64,000 nucleotides of DNA, from assembly GCA_963698495.1 (NCBI GenBank), contig CAVORB010000005.1:1-64000 (forward strand), in the 5' to 3' direction. Within the stretch, counting starts at the first letter, position 1. Every line of letters begins with the position of its first letter. A program made the translations under genes and the position numbers. Shown here piece by piece: positions 27,345 through 35,383 of this stretch. The notes under the pieces are model-generated. The model was not told the DNA's origin. It worked only from the letters and a program-made list of their open reading frames with translations, and did not search any database. The stretch comes from CAVORB01 sp963698495 (GTDB lineage: Bacteria; Pseudomonadota; Gammaproteobacteria; Chromatiales; Chromatiaceae).

Positions 27345-28550
27345 ATGGACATCGGACAGAAAATTCTGCCGTCGGACCAGATCCCTGCGGGTGCAGCCGT
27401 TGGGCGGCCCGCGGTCTTGTACGTAGATGACGAGCCGCAGAGCTTGAAGTATTTCCTGCGTGCATTCAGCGGCGACTTTCAGATTCTCACCGCCCAGAGC
27501 GTCGCCGAGGCAGAGGCTCTGCTCGCGATGGAGTCAGAGCGGATAGGGCTTCTGATCAGCGATCAGCGCATGCCGGTGGAGACCGGGGTTCAGTTGCTCG
27601 ACCGGGTCAAGGCTCGTTACCCGCAGATCGTGCGGGTGCTGACGACGGCCTATGCAGATCTAAATGACGCCGTGGCAGCGGTAAATCGGGGAGAGATCCA
27701 CCGCTACATTCTCAAGCCATGGGACGTGGAGGCTTTGCGTGCAGAGCTTCACGCGGCGATGGAGCTGTATCGGCGCCGTTGCCACGAGCAGGAGCTGCTG
27801 CAGGCGCGCCGGCGCACGATCATGTCGCTGGCCTCGCACATCGCCCATGAGCTCAGCACACCGCTGGCCACCATCCACACCGCTGTCAGTAGCATGAAGG
27901 AGTACCTGCCGGAGCTATTGAAGACCTATCGCCGGGAGCGTGAGCGAGGCACGGCGGACGTCATTCCGGAGTCCTTGTTGGATCTGCTCGAAACGACACC
28001 GCGTATGGTCCTATCCCTGGTCGATCGCACCAACATGCTGACCCGTCTGCTGCTCATGAACGCTGCCGAAGACGCGGAAGACCGCAGCGACTTCGTCGTG
28101 TTCTCGATCAGGAAATGTCTCGACGAGGCGCTGAGCAGCTATCCCTTTAGCGCGGGGGAAGAGACCCTGGTGAGGGTAGAGGGCGATGACTTCGAGGTGA
28201 AGGGATCCGAGCTGCTCTTCAGCTATGTCATCTACAATTTAATTAAGAATGCTCTCTATGCCATTGATATGGCAGGTAAAGGAGAGATTCTTCTGCGTTT
28301 GGACCCGGGATCGCGAAATCACCGGTTGTACCTCCGGGATACCGGAACCGGGATCTCGCCGCAGGTATTGCCCCACGTGTTCGATGAGTTCTACAGCGGC
28401 AAGGGCCCGGGACGCGGGACCGGAATGGGGCTGCCCTTTTGCCGCAGGGTGATGAATGCCTTCGGCGGCAGCATCGAGTGCCGATCCAGCGACGGGGAAT
28501 ATACCGAGTTGGAGCTGATTTTTCCCACCCTCGACCAGACGCAAGGGTAA
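27345..28550 (+). CDS. Receiver-histidine kinase protein (PhcR-like)
   Basis: 401 residues, soluble. The N-terminal receiver has VLYVDDEPQSLKYFLRAF, the phospho-acceptor Asp in LLISDQRMPVETG, and IVRVLTTAYADLNDAVAAV with KPWD. A HisKA with LASHIAHELSTPLATIHTAV follows, then a HATPase with NLIKNALYAIDMAG, LRDTGTGISPQ and GRGTGMGLPFC. Ralstonia PhcR has the same receiver-plus-kinase layout. No DNA-binding domain. It begins 166 bases after the hybrid kinase gene and is followed 22 bases later by the next receiver gene. Confidence 0.75.
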   Translation: MDIGQKILPSDQIPAGAAVGRPAVLYVDDEPQSLKYFLRAFSGDFQILTAQSVAEAEALLAMESERIGLLISDQRMPVETGVQLLDRVKARYPQIVRVLTTAYADLNDAVAAVNRGEIHRYILKPWDVEALRAELHAAMELYRRRCHEQELLQARRRTIMSLASHIAHELSTPLATIHTAVSSMKEYLPELLKTYRRERERGTADVIPESLLDLLETTPRMVLSLVDRTNMLTRLLLMNAAEDAEDRSDFVVFSIRKCLDEALSSYPFSAGEETLVRVEGDDFEVKGSELLFSYVIYNLIKNALYAIDMAGKGEILLRLDPGSRNHRLYLRDTGTGISPQVLPHVFDEFYSGKGPGRGTGMGLPFCRRVMNAFGGSIECRSSDGEYTELELIFPTLDQTQG

Positions 28551-28572
28551 CGACGGGCCGGAGACGACAAAC

Positions 28573-29685
28573 ATGACGCGTGGTCAAACTGAGACATCCT
28601 ATGCCGTCTTATTCGTGGACGATGAGGACAAGGCGAGAAAATACTTTCGCATGGCCTACGGCAATGACTTTCGGGTGCTCACCGCCGGCGGCGTAGGGGA
28701 GGCGCTTCAGATCCTCGAGCGGGAGGGGGATGAGATCGGGGTGCTGATCACGGATCAGCGCATGCCGGGCCAGCAGGGGGTCGATCTGCTCAAGCAAGTC
28801 AGAGAGCACTGGCCGGCGATCGTGCGTATCCTGACCACGGCCTATTCGGACCTGGACGATGCGATCACGGCCGTCAATCGGGGCGAGATCCTCCGTTATG
28901 TGACCAAGCCCTGGGACATTCAGGGACTGCGGGTGGAGCTACGCCACGCCATGGACTTCTTTTTCCTTCGCCAGGAGCGTGATGTCCTGATGGCGGAGAA
29001 GTTCAGCGTGCGTCAGCGCATGGATCAGAGCGACCGCTTGCGCGGACTGCTCGGGATAGCGGCCGGGCTCGAGCACCTGCGGTACGCGCCGCACGCGGTC
29101 GCGGCCTGGCTGCGTGATGAGTTGGCCAACGCCTCGGATAGCGACACGGATCCCGCGGACCTGGAGCTATGGGGACAGGAAGTCACAGCGACCCTGAGGC
29201 TTATGAAGACACACCGCGGCCTGCGCGTCATCGATCGCGCGGTCGAGCCGGGCTTCCCGGATCGGGTGGAGCTGAGGGGACTGGCGACAGAGGCGGGGCT
29301 TGCGGTGCAGGGGGACACCGTCGAGGTAGCGGGTCGGCGCGACCTGTTGGCGAGCCTGTTCGCAATCCTGGCCCGGCGTGCAGGCGAATCAGGCGCGGCT
29401 CGTCTCGCCACCAACGACGAGGGTGACGCGGAGATAACGGTTTCGTCGGCCGGATTCGCCTCCAGGGCGCACGCCTCATCCGACGACTCCGCCGCCGACG
29501 GCGAGCAGCCGAACTTGCTCGCCGCCTATCTGATTGCCTGGCATCATGGCGGTGTCCTGCGGATGTCGACGGCGGAGGATGTGCTAAGGTGCGAGGTCAC
29601 CCTGCCGGCCGATCCCCAAAGCGTAGTTCTGGCTGAGCCGGATGAGCACTGGGTGGAGGATCAGTTCTCCACGCTGACCATCTAA
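28573..29685 (+). CDS. Receiver protein with degenerate kinase-like C-terminus (PhcQ-like)
   Basis: 370 residues. The receiver (VLFVDDEDKARKYFRMAYGN, Asp in VLITDQRMPGQQG, ILTTAYSDLDDAITAVNRGE, KPWD) is closely similar to that of the preceding gene, suggesting duplication. The remaining 230 residues keep a helical dimerisation-like region and a HATPase-like stretch (LAAYLIAWHHGGVLRMSTAE) but lack a phospho-His box and clear N and G boxes, so kinase activity is unlikely. Output may be through protein contacts. It ends the four-gene locus. Confidence 0.7.
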   Translation: MTRGQTETSYAVLFVDDEDKARKYFRMAYGNDFRVLTAGGVGEALQILEREGDEIGVLITDQRMPGQQGVDLLKQVREHWPAIVRILTTAYSDLDDAITAVNRGEILRYVTKPWDIQGLRVELRHAMDFFFLRQERDVLMAEKFSVRQRMDQSDRLRGLLGIAAGLEHLRYAPHAVAAWLRDELANASDSDTDPADLELWGQEVTATLRLMKTHRGLRVIDRAVEPGFPDRVELRGLATEAGLAVQGDTVEVAGRRDLLASLFAILARRAGESGAARLATNDEGDAEITVSSAGFASRAHASSDDSAADGEQPNLLAAYLIAWHHGGVLRMSTAEDVLRCEVTLPADPQSVVLAEPDEHWVEDQFSTLTI

Positions 29686-29736
29686 TATACCCGGGCCGAT
29701 ATCGAGAAGTTTTGCGGATGAGTTGGGAAAGGCGAT

Positions 29737-30108
29737 ATGGGTGACGCGAAAAATGTGCTCGGGGAGGCCCTGGAGCTGTGCTCCACGGACCCCATGACCG
29801 GCTTCACCCGCAGCGGAGCTTGCGAGACGGGTCCGGAGGACATCGGTTCCCATACCGTTTGTGCCGTGGTGACGGCAGAGTTTCTGGAGTTCAGCCGGTC
29901 ACGCGGCAACGACCTGACTACCCCGGCGCCGCATCTCGGTTTCGCCGGTCTCAAGCCTGGAGACCGCTGGTGTCTGTGCGCGGCGCGCTGGAAGGAGGCC
30001 CTTGACTCCGGATGCGCACCTCGCGTGGCTTTGCGAGCGACCCACGCCCGCGCCCTCGAGGTGGTCGATCTGGCGTCTCTGAAAACCCACGCGATCGATC
30101 TGTCGTAG
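29737..30108 (+). CDS. DUF2237 family protein
   Basis: 123 residues. The family's signature runs through the whole protein: NVLGEALELCSTDPMTGFTR, then GSHTVCAVVTAEFLEFSRSR, GNDLTTPAPHLGFAGLKPGD and RWCLCAARWKEALDSGCAPR. Four cysteines are in conserved positions. The molecular function is not known to me. Stand-alone gene, 51 bases after the phc-like locus, with its own start region; link to signalling is not implied. Confidence 0.9.
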   Translation: MGDAKNVLGEALELCSTDPMTGFTRSGACETGPEDIGSHTVCAVVTAEFLEFSRSRGNDLTTPAPHLGFAGLKPGDRWCLCAARWKEALDSGCAPRVALRATHARALEVVDLASLKTHAIDLS

Positions 30109-30298
30109 CAGGGCAACGGCGGCCGCATCGCCGACGCCGGCGAAAGGGCAGCGCCCGTCCAGCACATCGGCGTTCACCTTGAGCATCGCGCCGAAACGAG
30201 TGAAGAATCGTGGTGCCCGCGGCGGTTGACCGCTGGTTTTGCCAACCGCCTCTCAATTAAAATGGCGGGCGTTCCACGAAGCCCGAATCCTGACTGCC

Positions 30299-30877
30299 AT
30301 GTCGCGCCCGCTCTTCTTGCTCGTTCTCGTGCTTGTCACGCTGGCTGCGAGCCCATCGCTGTCGGCGATGTCCTTCATGCCGGACATCCTGACCAGGAAA
30401 GAGGCGCGGGAGGTGACCCCCGCGGAACGGAAGGAATACGACCGTCTCTTCGCCGACAAGATCGTCGTGAAGAAAGCGGAGCGACGGCTCTACCTGTTGC
30501 AAGGAGAGAAACCCTTCCGCAGCTACAAGATCTCGCTGGGAACCAGCCCGGAGGGGCACAAGGAGCGTCAGGGGGACGGGCGGACGCCGGAAGGGCGTTA
30601 CTACCTCGACTGGAGAAACCCCAGGAGCAAGTTCCGCAAGTCGCTCCATATCTCCTATCCCAACACCAGCGATCAGCTGCGGGCGCGCGGAAAAGGCCTG
30701 GACCCCGGCGGAATGATCATGATTCACGGTCAACCCAGACCCAACCGCTACCGTGAGCTCCAGGAAATCATCAGTGGGGAGGACTGGACGCAGGGATGTA
30801 TCGCCGTTTCCGATTTCGCGATCGATGAGATCTGGACCTATACCTCCGACGGAACGCCAATAGAGATTCTGCCTTGA
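30299..30877 (+). CDS. L,D-transpeptidase (YkuD domain)
   Basis: 192 residues with a signal peptide (MSRPLFLLVLVLVTLAASPS). The YkuD domain includes KAERRLYLLQGEKPFRSYKI, GDGRTPEGRYYLDWRNPRS, the His in IMIHGQPRPNRY and the catalytic Cys in DWTQGCIAVSDFAIDEIW. Such periplasmic enzymes make 3-3 peptidoglycan crosslinks or anchor lipoproteins. Short, single-domain form without LysM. The GGCGGTTG/CAACCGCC hairpin just upstream may end the previous transcript. Confidence 0.9.
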   Translation: MSRPLFLLVLVLVTLAASPSLSAMSFMPDILTRKEAREVTPAERKEYDRLFADKIVVKKAERRLYLLQGEKPFRSYKISLGTSPEGHKERQGDGRTPEGRYYLDWRNPRSKFRKSLHISYPNTSDQLRARGKGLDPGGMIMIHGQPRPNRYRELQEIISGEDWTQGCIAVSDFAIDEIWTYTSDGTPIEILP

Positions 30878-30992
30878 GCGACGCCCGCGGCGCTTTCTAC
30901 CCCGAAAGTTTGCGACTGGGGAGCAGTGGTGCTCCTCGGATGTCGCCGGCAATTGGCGGGGTTCGCGACGCTGCAGCCACCGGTCGCCTAGC

Positions 30993-31757
30993 ATGAGCCG
31001 CTGCGTGATGGACTCCCAACCCCTGTTGCGCCTGGAGGAATGGTATCGATCGCCCCTCGGGATCGAGCTGGCGGGGTTGGAGGAATCCTGCCTGGAGCGC
31101 ATGCTGCGCGACACCTTCGGCTACTACCTGCTCCAGGTGGGCATGGGCAGCGGCTTCAGTGAGGCCCTGAGTAGCAGTCGGATCCGGTATCGCATTCTGT
31201 TGCCTGTCGCAGAGCGAGCGCGCACATTGGGCTCTCAGGTGGTGTGCGAGCCGGATCGGATGCCCGTCTCCTCCGACAGCGTCGATGCCGTGTTCCTGCC
31301 GCATACACTGGATTTCGCCGCCGATGCTCGACAGGTCTTGCGGGAGGCCGAGCGGGTGCTGATCCCCGAGGGGCGGGTCGTGGTGATGGGCTTCAACTCG
31401 CTCAGCCTGTGGGGGCTTCGGCGCTTGGTGCCCCCTGTTCGGGGGCGTGTCCCCTGGTGCGGGTCGTTCCTGACCCCTTACCGGGTCTGCGATTGGCTGT
31501 CTCTCCTCGGCTTCGATGTCGAAATGCAGGAGATGATGATGTTTCGCCCGCCCTGGCGTCGCGCGCTGTTGGAGGAGCGGTCTCTGCTCGACTCGGCCGG
31601 GAAGCGATTCTGGCCCCTGCTCGGGGGTGTCTATGCCATTCGTGCCGTCAAGCGCGTGTCGACCTTGACGCCGTTAAAGCCTCAGTGGAAGCCCCGTCGT
31701 GCGGTGCTCCCCGGCAGTGCGGTCGAGCCCACAACGCGGGGGACGAGCAGTGCCTGA
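30993..31757 (+). CDS. SAM-dependent methyltransferase-like protein
   Basis: 254 residues. YYLLQVGMGSGFSEALSSSR stands at the motif I position but without the usual G-x-G-x-G, followed by VCEPDRMPVSSDSVDAVFLP, HTLDFAADARQVLREAERVL and GRVVVMGFNSLSLWGLRRLV. This matches Methyltransf_11-like proteins commonly encoded next to rnhA in gammaproteobacteria; their substrate is not known to me. It overlaps the rnhA start by eight bases and is probably co-transcribed with rnhA and dnaQ. Confidence 0.75.
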   Translation: MSRCVMDSQPLLRLEEWYRSPLGIELAGLEESCLERMLRDTFGYYLLQVGMGSGFSEALSSSRIRYRILLPVAERARTLGSQVVCEPDRMPVSSDSVDAVFLPHTLDFAADARQVLREAERVLIPEGRVVVMGFNSLSLWGLRRLVPPVRGRVPWCGSFLTPYRVCDWLSLLGFDVEMQEMMMFRPPWRRALLEERSLLDSAGKRFWPLLGGVYAIRAVKRVSTLTPLKPQWKPRRAVLPGSAVEPTTRGTSSA

Positions 31758-32196
31758 TGCGGTCGAGATCTTTACCGACGGCGCCTGCAAGGGCAACCCC
31801 GGTCCCGGGGGCTGGGGAGCGCTGTTGCGATACGGGGAGCACGAGAAGGAGCTTTGCGGCGGCGAGCCGCAGACTACGAACAATCGCATGGAGCTCATGG
31901 CCGTCATCGCGGCCCTCGAGACCCTCAAGCGGCCGAGCCGGGTGCGGCTGACCACGGATTCACAGTACGTGAAGCGGGGCGTCACGGAATGGATGGCACG
32001 CTGGCGGCGCAACGGCTGGCGCACCGCGGAGCGCAAACCGGTTAAGAACCGCGAGCTCTGGGAGCGGCTCGACCGAGCGTTGGCCGCGCATCAGGTGGAT
32101 TGGCATTGGGTACGGGGACATAGCGGCCACCCGGAGAACGAGCGCGCCGACGAACTGGCCAACCGGGGAATACCAGAGTTGAGGAACCGTCCGTGA
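31750..32196 (+). CDS. rnhA: Ribonuclease HI
   Basis: 148 residues from the GTG at 31750. Catalytic acidic residues are visible in IFTDGACKGNPGPGGWGALL (Asp), NNRMELMAVIAALETLKRPS (Glu), LTTDSQYVKRGVTEWM (Asp) and HSGHPENERADELAN (His, Asp). Removes RNA from RNA-DNA hybrids. Its stop overlaps the start of dnaQ (GTGA), the usual rnhA-dnaQ pair. Confidence 0.95.
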   Translation: MPDAVEIFTDGACKGNPGPGGWGALLRYGEHEKELCGGEPQTTNNRMELMAVIAALETLKRPSRVRLTTDSQYVKRGVTEWMARWRRNGWRTAERKPVKNRELWERLDRALAAHQVDWHWVRGHSGHPENERADELANRGIPELRNRP

Positions 32197-32915
32197 GACA
32201 GATCGTGCTGGATACGGAGACCACGGGCCTGGAGCCCTCCGAGGGGCACCGCATTATCGAGATCGGCTGCGTCGAGCTCGTCGATCGCCGGCTGACCCGC
32301 AAGAACTTCCATCAGTATCTGCAGCCGGACCGGGAGATCGATCCTGGCGCGGTGCAGGTCCACGGCATCACCGATGCGTTCTTGCGCGATAAGCCACGCT
32401 TCGCGGACGTTGCGGAGGACTTTCTGGGCTATATCCGGGGCGCCGAGCTAATCATCCACAACGCCCCGTTCGACCTCGGGTTCCTCGACCACGAGCTCGG
32501 TTTGTGGCAAGCGGACGGGTGTCGCGTCACAGACCTGTGCACGGTCACGGATACCTTGGCCATGGCTCGGGCGCTGCACCCCGGCCAGCGCAACAGTCTC
32601 GATGCCCTGTGCAAGCGCTACGACGTCGACAACTCCCAGCGGAATCTGCACGGCGCCTTGCTGGACGCGGAGATCCTCGCGGACGTCTATCTGGCGATGA
32701 CGGGCGGTCAGGTAAGCCTGTTTCTCGGCACCCAGGGCCAAACGGGTAGCGATCGGGCACGCGAGCCGGTCAAACGCCTCTCGCGGGAGAGCCCCGTCGC
32801 GCTGCCGGTGGTGCGGGCAGCGGCGGATGAGCTTGCCGCCCACCAATCGCGCCTCGCCGCCATCGACAAGGCGAGCAGTGGCGGGTGCCTGTGGCTCGCG
32901 AACAACGAGCCTTAA
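32193..32915 (+). CDS. dnaQ: DNA polymerase III epsilon subunit (3'-5' proofreading exonuclease)
   Basis: 240 residues from a GTG. The DEDDh residues are in MRQIVLDTETTGLEPSEGH, HNAPFDLGFLDHELGLWQ and LHGALLDAEILADVYLAMTG. The C-terminal 60 residues are the alpha-subunit-binding tail. Translationally coupled to rnhA. Confidence 0.95.
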   Translation: MRQIVLDTETTGLEPSEGHRIIEIGCVELVDRRLTRKNFHQYLQPDREIDPGAVQVHGITDAFLRDKPRFADVAEDFLGYIRGAELIIHNAPFDLGFLDHELGLWQADGCRVTDLCTVTDTLAMARALHPGQRNSLDALCKRYDVDNSQRNLHGALLDAEILADVYLAMTGGQVSLFLGTQGQTGSDRAREPVKRLSRESPVALPVVRAAADELAAHQSRLAAIDKASSGGCLWLANNEP

Positions 32916-32954
32916 ACGGGGTGCGAACAGGCCCGCTCGCACGCCAGCCTTGCC

Positions 32955-33059
32955 TCAGAACATGGATTGGTTGACGATCATGTGCACCGCGATGCTGGCC
33001 GCGTAGCTCAACGCGGTGGCCGGCGCCCGCGTCAGGTGTCGGAAGAAGGCGGACATGCG
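32955..33059 (-). pseudogene. C-terminal remnant of NhaD-type Na+/H+ antiporter (proposed)
   Basis: Minus-strand codons up to the stop at 32955 read SAFFRHLTRAPATALSYAAS followed by IAVHMIVNQSMF. This resembles the last membrane helix of NhaD proteins, which end in a G/S-Y-A-A-S-I-x-x-H-x-x-x-N pattern. Upstream the frame continues into unrelated, apparently non-coding sequence and the repeat at 33200-33329. The matching N-terminus of an NhaD lies at 40881-41168 in the same orientation, with the Mrp operon in between. Assignment rests on about 30 residues. Confidence 0.4.
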
Positions 33060-33199
33060 CTTCGACAGGGTCAATACCGAAGTTCGCCCGACCCATACCC
33101 AAGGTTCGTCAGATGACTGGTCATCGCCGGTCATCGGGACCATCGGGGCTGGATACCGGATGACGCGTTCAGGTCTGGACTTCGCCTTAGGAAAATGAT

Positions 33200-33329
33200 T
33201 ATTGGCCATCCTGGCCAAAATCAGCACGCCATCCAAGAAGCGCGATTCTTGGGTGGCTTCATGTTCAAACGCTTACGCGCTTGAACATGGCGTCACATCC
33301 CTGTGCCGCGGGCAACGCTGAATTGATCA
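33200..33329 (+). repeat. 130-bp intergenic repeat, copy 2 (three hairpins)
   Basis: TTGGCCATCCTGGCCAA (33202-33218), a 30-base imperfect hairpin with CCAAGAA/TTCTTGG (33228-33257) and ATGTTCAA/TTGAACAT around CGCTTACGCG (33261-33288), then a tail ending GCTGAATTGATCA. Copy 1 is at 12805-12934 in the opposite orientation. It fills most of the 340-base gap between the NhaD C-terminal remnant and the end of the Mrp operon; no gene is seen in the gap. Confidence 0.7.
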
Positions 33330-33399
33330 TTTCGTTAGTTCGCCCTTTTCCCGGGAACGGGCAACGGTCGCAACCAGTTCCTGTTCCAAAGGCGCTTGG

Positions 33400-35094
33400 C
33401 TAGAGATAGTAGAACAGCAGTGAGATGCCGAGCAGCGCCGCGACCCACAGCACCATGCTGCCGGTCGGCCAGGTCCCGGCCAAAACGCTGTACGACCCAT
33501 GATGGCGCGCCAGGCCGCGCAGACCCGAGTCGAGTAGCATCTGACTCTGCCGCCGCAGCGCGCGGTCGAGCGGTGCCAGCTTCGCCAGCGCCGCATGGAG
33601 AAAATCCGGCACCAGCCGCCGGTAGAGCCAGTCGCTGTCGAGGTTCACCGACTTGAGCTCGGGCGGATAGATCCCGGCGAGCTTGAGCCAGGTGAAGGCC
33701 AGCGCGGAGAACGCCAGCAGCTGCAGCTGCGCCAGAACGTGGGTGACATCGTAGGGCGAGTAACCCGTGCCGTATGGCAGCAGAGCGTAGAGCATCCCGG
33801 GGAAGGTGCCGATACCGATGCAGAGCAACGCGGCGATCGTCATCGCGATCAACATGTTGGGGGGAGGCTCGTGCGCGGTCGCGACGAAACGGGAGTCGTG
33901 GGCGAAGAAGGCGAAGAACGGAATCTTGATGCCGGCGTGGTGGAATACGCCCGCCGATGCGAACAGCAGTGCCAGCCAGACGAATGAATACCCCTCTTCG
34001 ATGGCGGCACTGACCACCATCGACTTGCTGACGAAGCCGCTGAACAGCGGGAATGCGGAGATCGACGCGGCGCCCACCATGCACAGGATCGTCGTCTTCG
34101 GCATCTTCTTGTACAGACCGCCCAGCTCGGAGCCGCGCATCTCGCCCGTGACGTGCAGCACCGCGCCCATGCTCATCATCAGCAGGCCCTTGAAGATCAC
34201 GTCGTTGAACGCGTGCGCCACGGCGCCGTTCAGGGCCAGCTCGGTGCCGATGCCGATGCCTACGACCATGAAGCCGAGCTGGTTGATCAGGCTGTAGGCA
34301 AGCACCCGCCGCAGGTCGTTCTCGATCACGGCATAGAAGATCGGGAAGCAGGTCATCAGGGCGCCGATATAGACCAGCAGCTCGGTCCCCGGGAAACCGC
34401 GCGCCAGGGCGTAGATGGCCACCTTGGTGGTGAAGGCGCTGAGAAAAACGGTCCCTGTCGGCGTCGACTCCGGATAGGCGTCGATCAACCAGCCGTGCAG
34501 GAACGGGAAGGCGCTCTTGATGCCGAACGCGAGGAAGATGAGCCAGCCGCCGGGAGCATCGAGACCGATGTAGTCGAACCCCAGCCCGCCGGTGGCGGAG
34601 GCATAGACCAGGGCGCCGGCCAGCAGCAGCACGCCCGAGCCCACCTGCATGAGGAGATAGCGCATGCCCGCGGCCTGCGCGCGCTCGCTGCGGCGGGCGA
34701 ACACCAGCGCCGCCGACGTGAGGGCCAGCAGCTCCCAGTACACGAACAGGGTGAGCAGATCGCCCGCGAACACCGCGCCGACCGCACTGCCGGCATAGGC
34801 CAGAGCGGCCACGTCCTGCAGCCGGTCCCTGACGTGCAGGGAGAACAGGACGCCGATAAAGGCGGCCAGGTGGAACAAATAACCGAACAGCAGCGACAGA
34901 TCGTCGACCCGGACCGGGGTCAGCTCGAAGCTGAACAGCTCGACGGTGACCGTGCTTCCCGGCGCCAACTGGTACAACCCATAGGCTCCGAGCAGGGGCA
35001 CGCCCAGCATGATCGCGGCCCGCAGTCTCCGGCCGAACAGCGGCGCAAGGGCGGCGCCGGCGAACAGCGAAAGCGCGGGCCACCACTCAAACAT
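33400..35094 (-). CDS. Third MrpD-like proton-conducting membrane subunit
   Basis: 564 residues, about 14 membrane segments, Proton_antipo_M type. The region around TM7-8 reads FGIKSAFPFLHGWLIDAYPE then STPTGTVFLSAFTTKVAIYA, with the buried Lys of the pump fold but an atypical ESTPTG instead of the usual A-P-x-x-V-S. Its start overlaps the end of the small membrane protein gene by eight bases. It is the last gene of the operon; an additional MrpD-like subunit at this place occurs in some extended Mrp/Mbh-like clusters. Ion specificity not deducible. Confidence 0.75.
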   Translation of the reverse strand: MFEWWPALSLFAGAALAPLFGRRLRAAIMLGVPLLGAYGLYQLAPGSTVTVELFSFELTPVRVDDLSLLFGYLFHLAAFIGVLFSLHVRDRLQDVAALAYAGSAVGAVFAGDLLTLFVYWELLALTSAALVFARRSERAQAAGMRYLLMQVGSGVLLLAGALVYASATGGLGFDYIGLDAPGGWLIFLAFGIKSAFPFLHGWLIDAYPESTPTGTVFLSAFTTKVAIYALARGFPGTELLVYIGALMTCFPIFYAVIENDLRRVLAYSLINQLGFMVVGIGIGTELALNGAVAHAFNDVIFKGLLMMSMGAVLHVTGEMRGSELGGLYKKMPKTTILCMVGAASISAFPLFSGFVSKSMVVSAAIEEGYSFVWLALLFASAGVFHHAGIKIPFFAFFAHDSRFVATAHEPPPNMLIAMTIAALLCIGIGTFPGMLYALLPYGTGYSPYDVTHVLAQLQLLAFSALAFTWLKLAGIYPPELKSVNLDSDWLYRRLVPDFLHAALAKLAPLDRALRRQSQMLLDSGLRGLARHHGSYSVLAGTWPTGSMVLWVAALLGISLLFYYL

Positions 35095-35383
35095 CCTCGT
35101 CCCCCCGCGGCCGCGCGTCGGTATCCGTGCCGTCGCGCTCGTAGTAGTCCTCGTCGCGCATCACCAGCTTGCGCATCTCGGCGGCCAGCAGGACCAGCAG
35201 GACGCAGGCGACGAAGCCGTAAAGCGCGTAAAAGCCGAACAATGCCTCCCAGGGATGGGACAGGTGTCGATGCACAACCAGCTCCAGGGCGAGCAGCAGC
35301 CCGCAGGTCCAGGTGAGCCCGCGCACGACGCGCCGAACGTTGCGCGGGTCATCGAACAAATAGCGTTTGCCGCCGTCGTTCAT
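35087..35383 (-). CDS. Small membrane protein of the Mrp operon
   Basis: 98 residues starting MNDGGKRYLFDDPRNVRRVV. Two hydrophobic helices (LTWTCGLLLALELVVHR and FYALYGFVACVLLVLLAAEM) and a charged C-terminus (RDEDYYERDGTDTDARPRGD). No family name is recognised. It overlaps the genes on both sides by four and eight bases, so it is a genuine operon member, probably a lateral or assembly subunit of the complex. Confidence 0.65.
   Translation of the reverse strand: MNDGGKRYLFDDPRNVRRVVRGLTWTCGLLLALELVVHRHLSHPWEALFGFYALYGFVACVLLVLLAAEMRKLVMRDEDYYERDGTDTDARPRGDEDV

Noticed and set aside
30221..30250. GGCGGTTG/CAACCGCC hairpin as terminator of the DUF2237 gene
   Set aside because: Long loop and no T run; position just before the next start codon is equally consistent with chance.
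32955..33236. A complete 93-residue protein at this position
   Set aside because: Its first half is the translated 130-bp repeat and non-coding sequence; only the last 30-odd residues look like protein, interpreted as an NhaD remnant.
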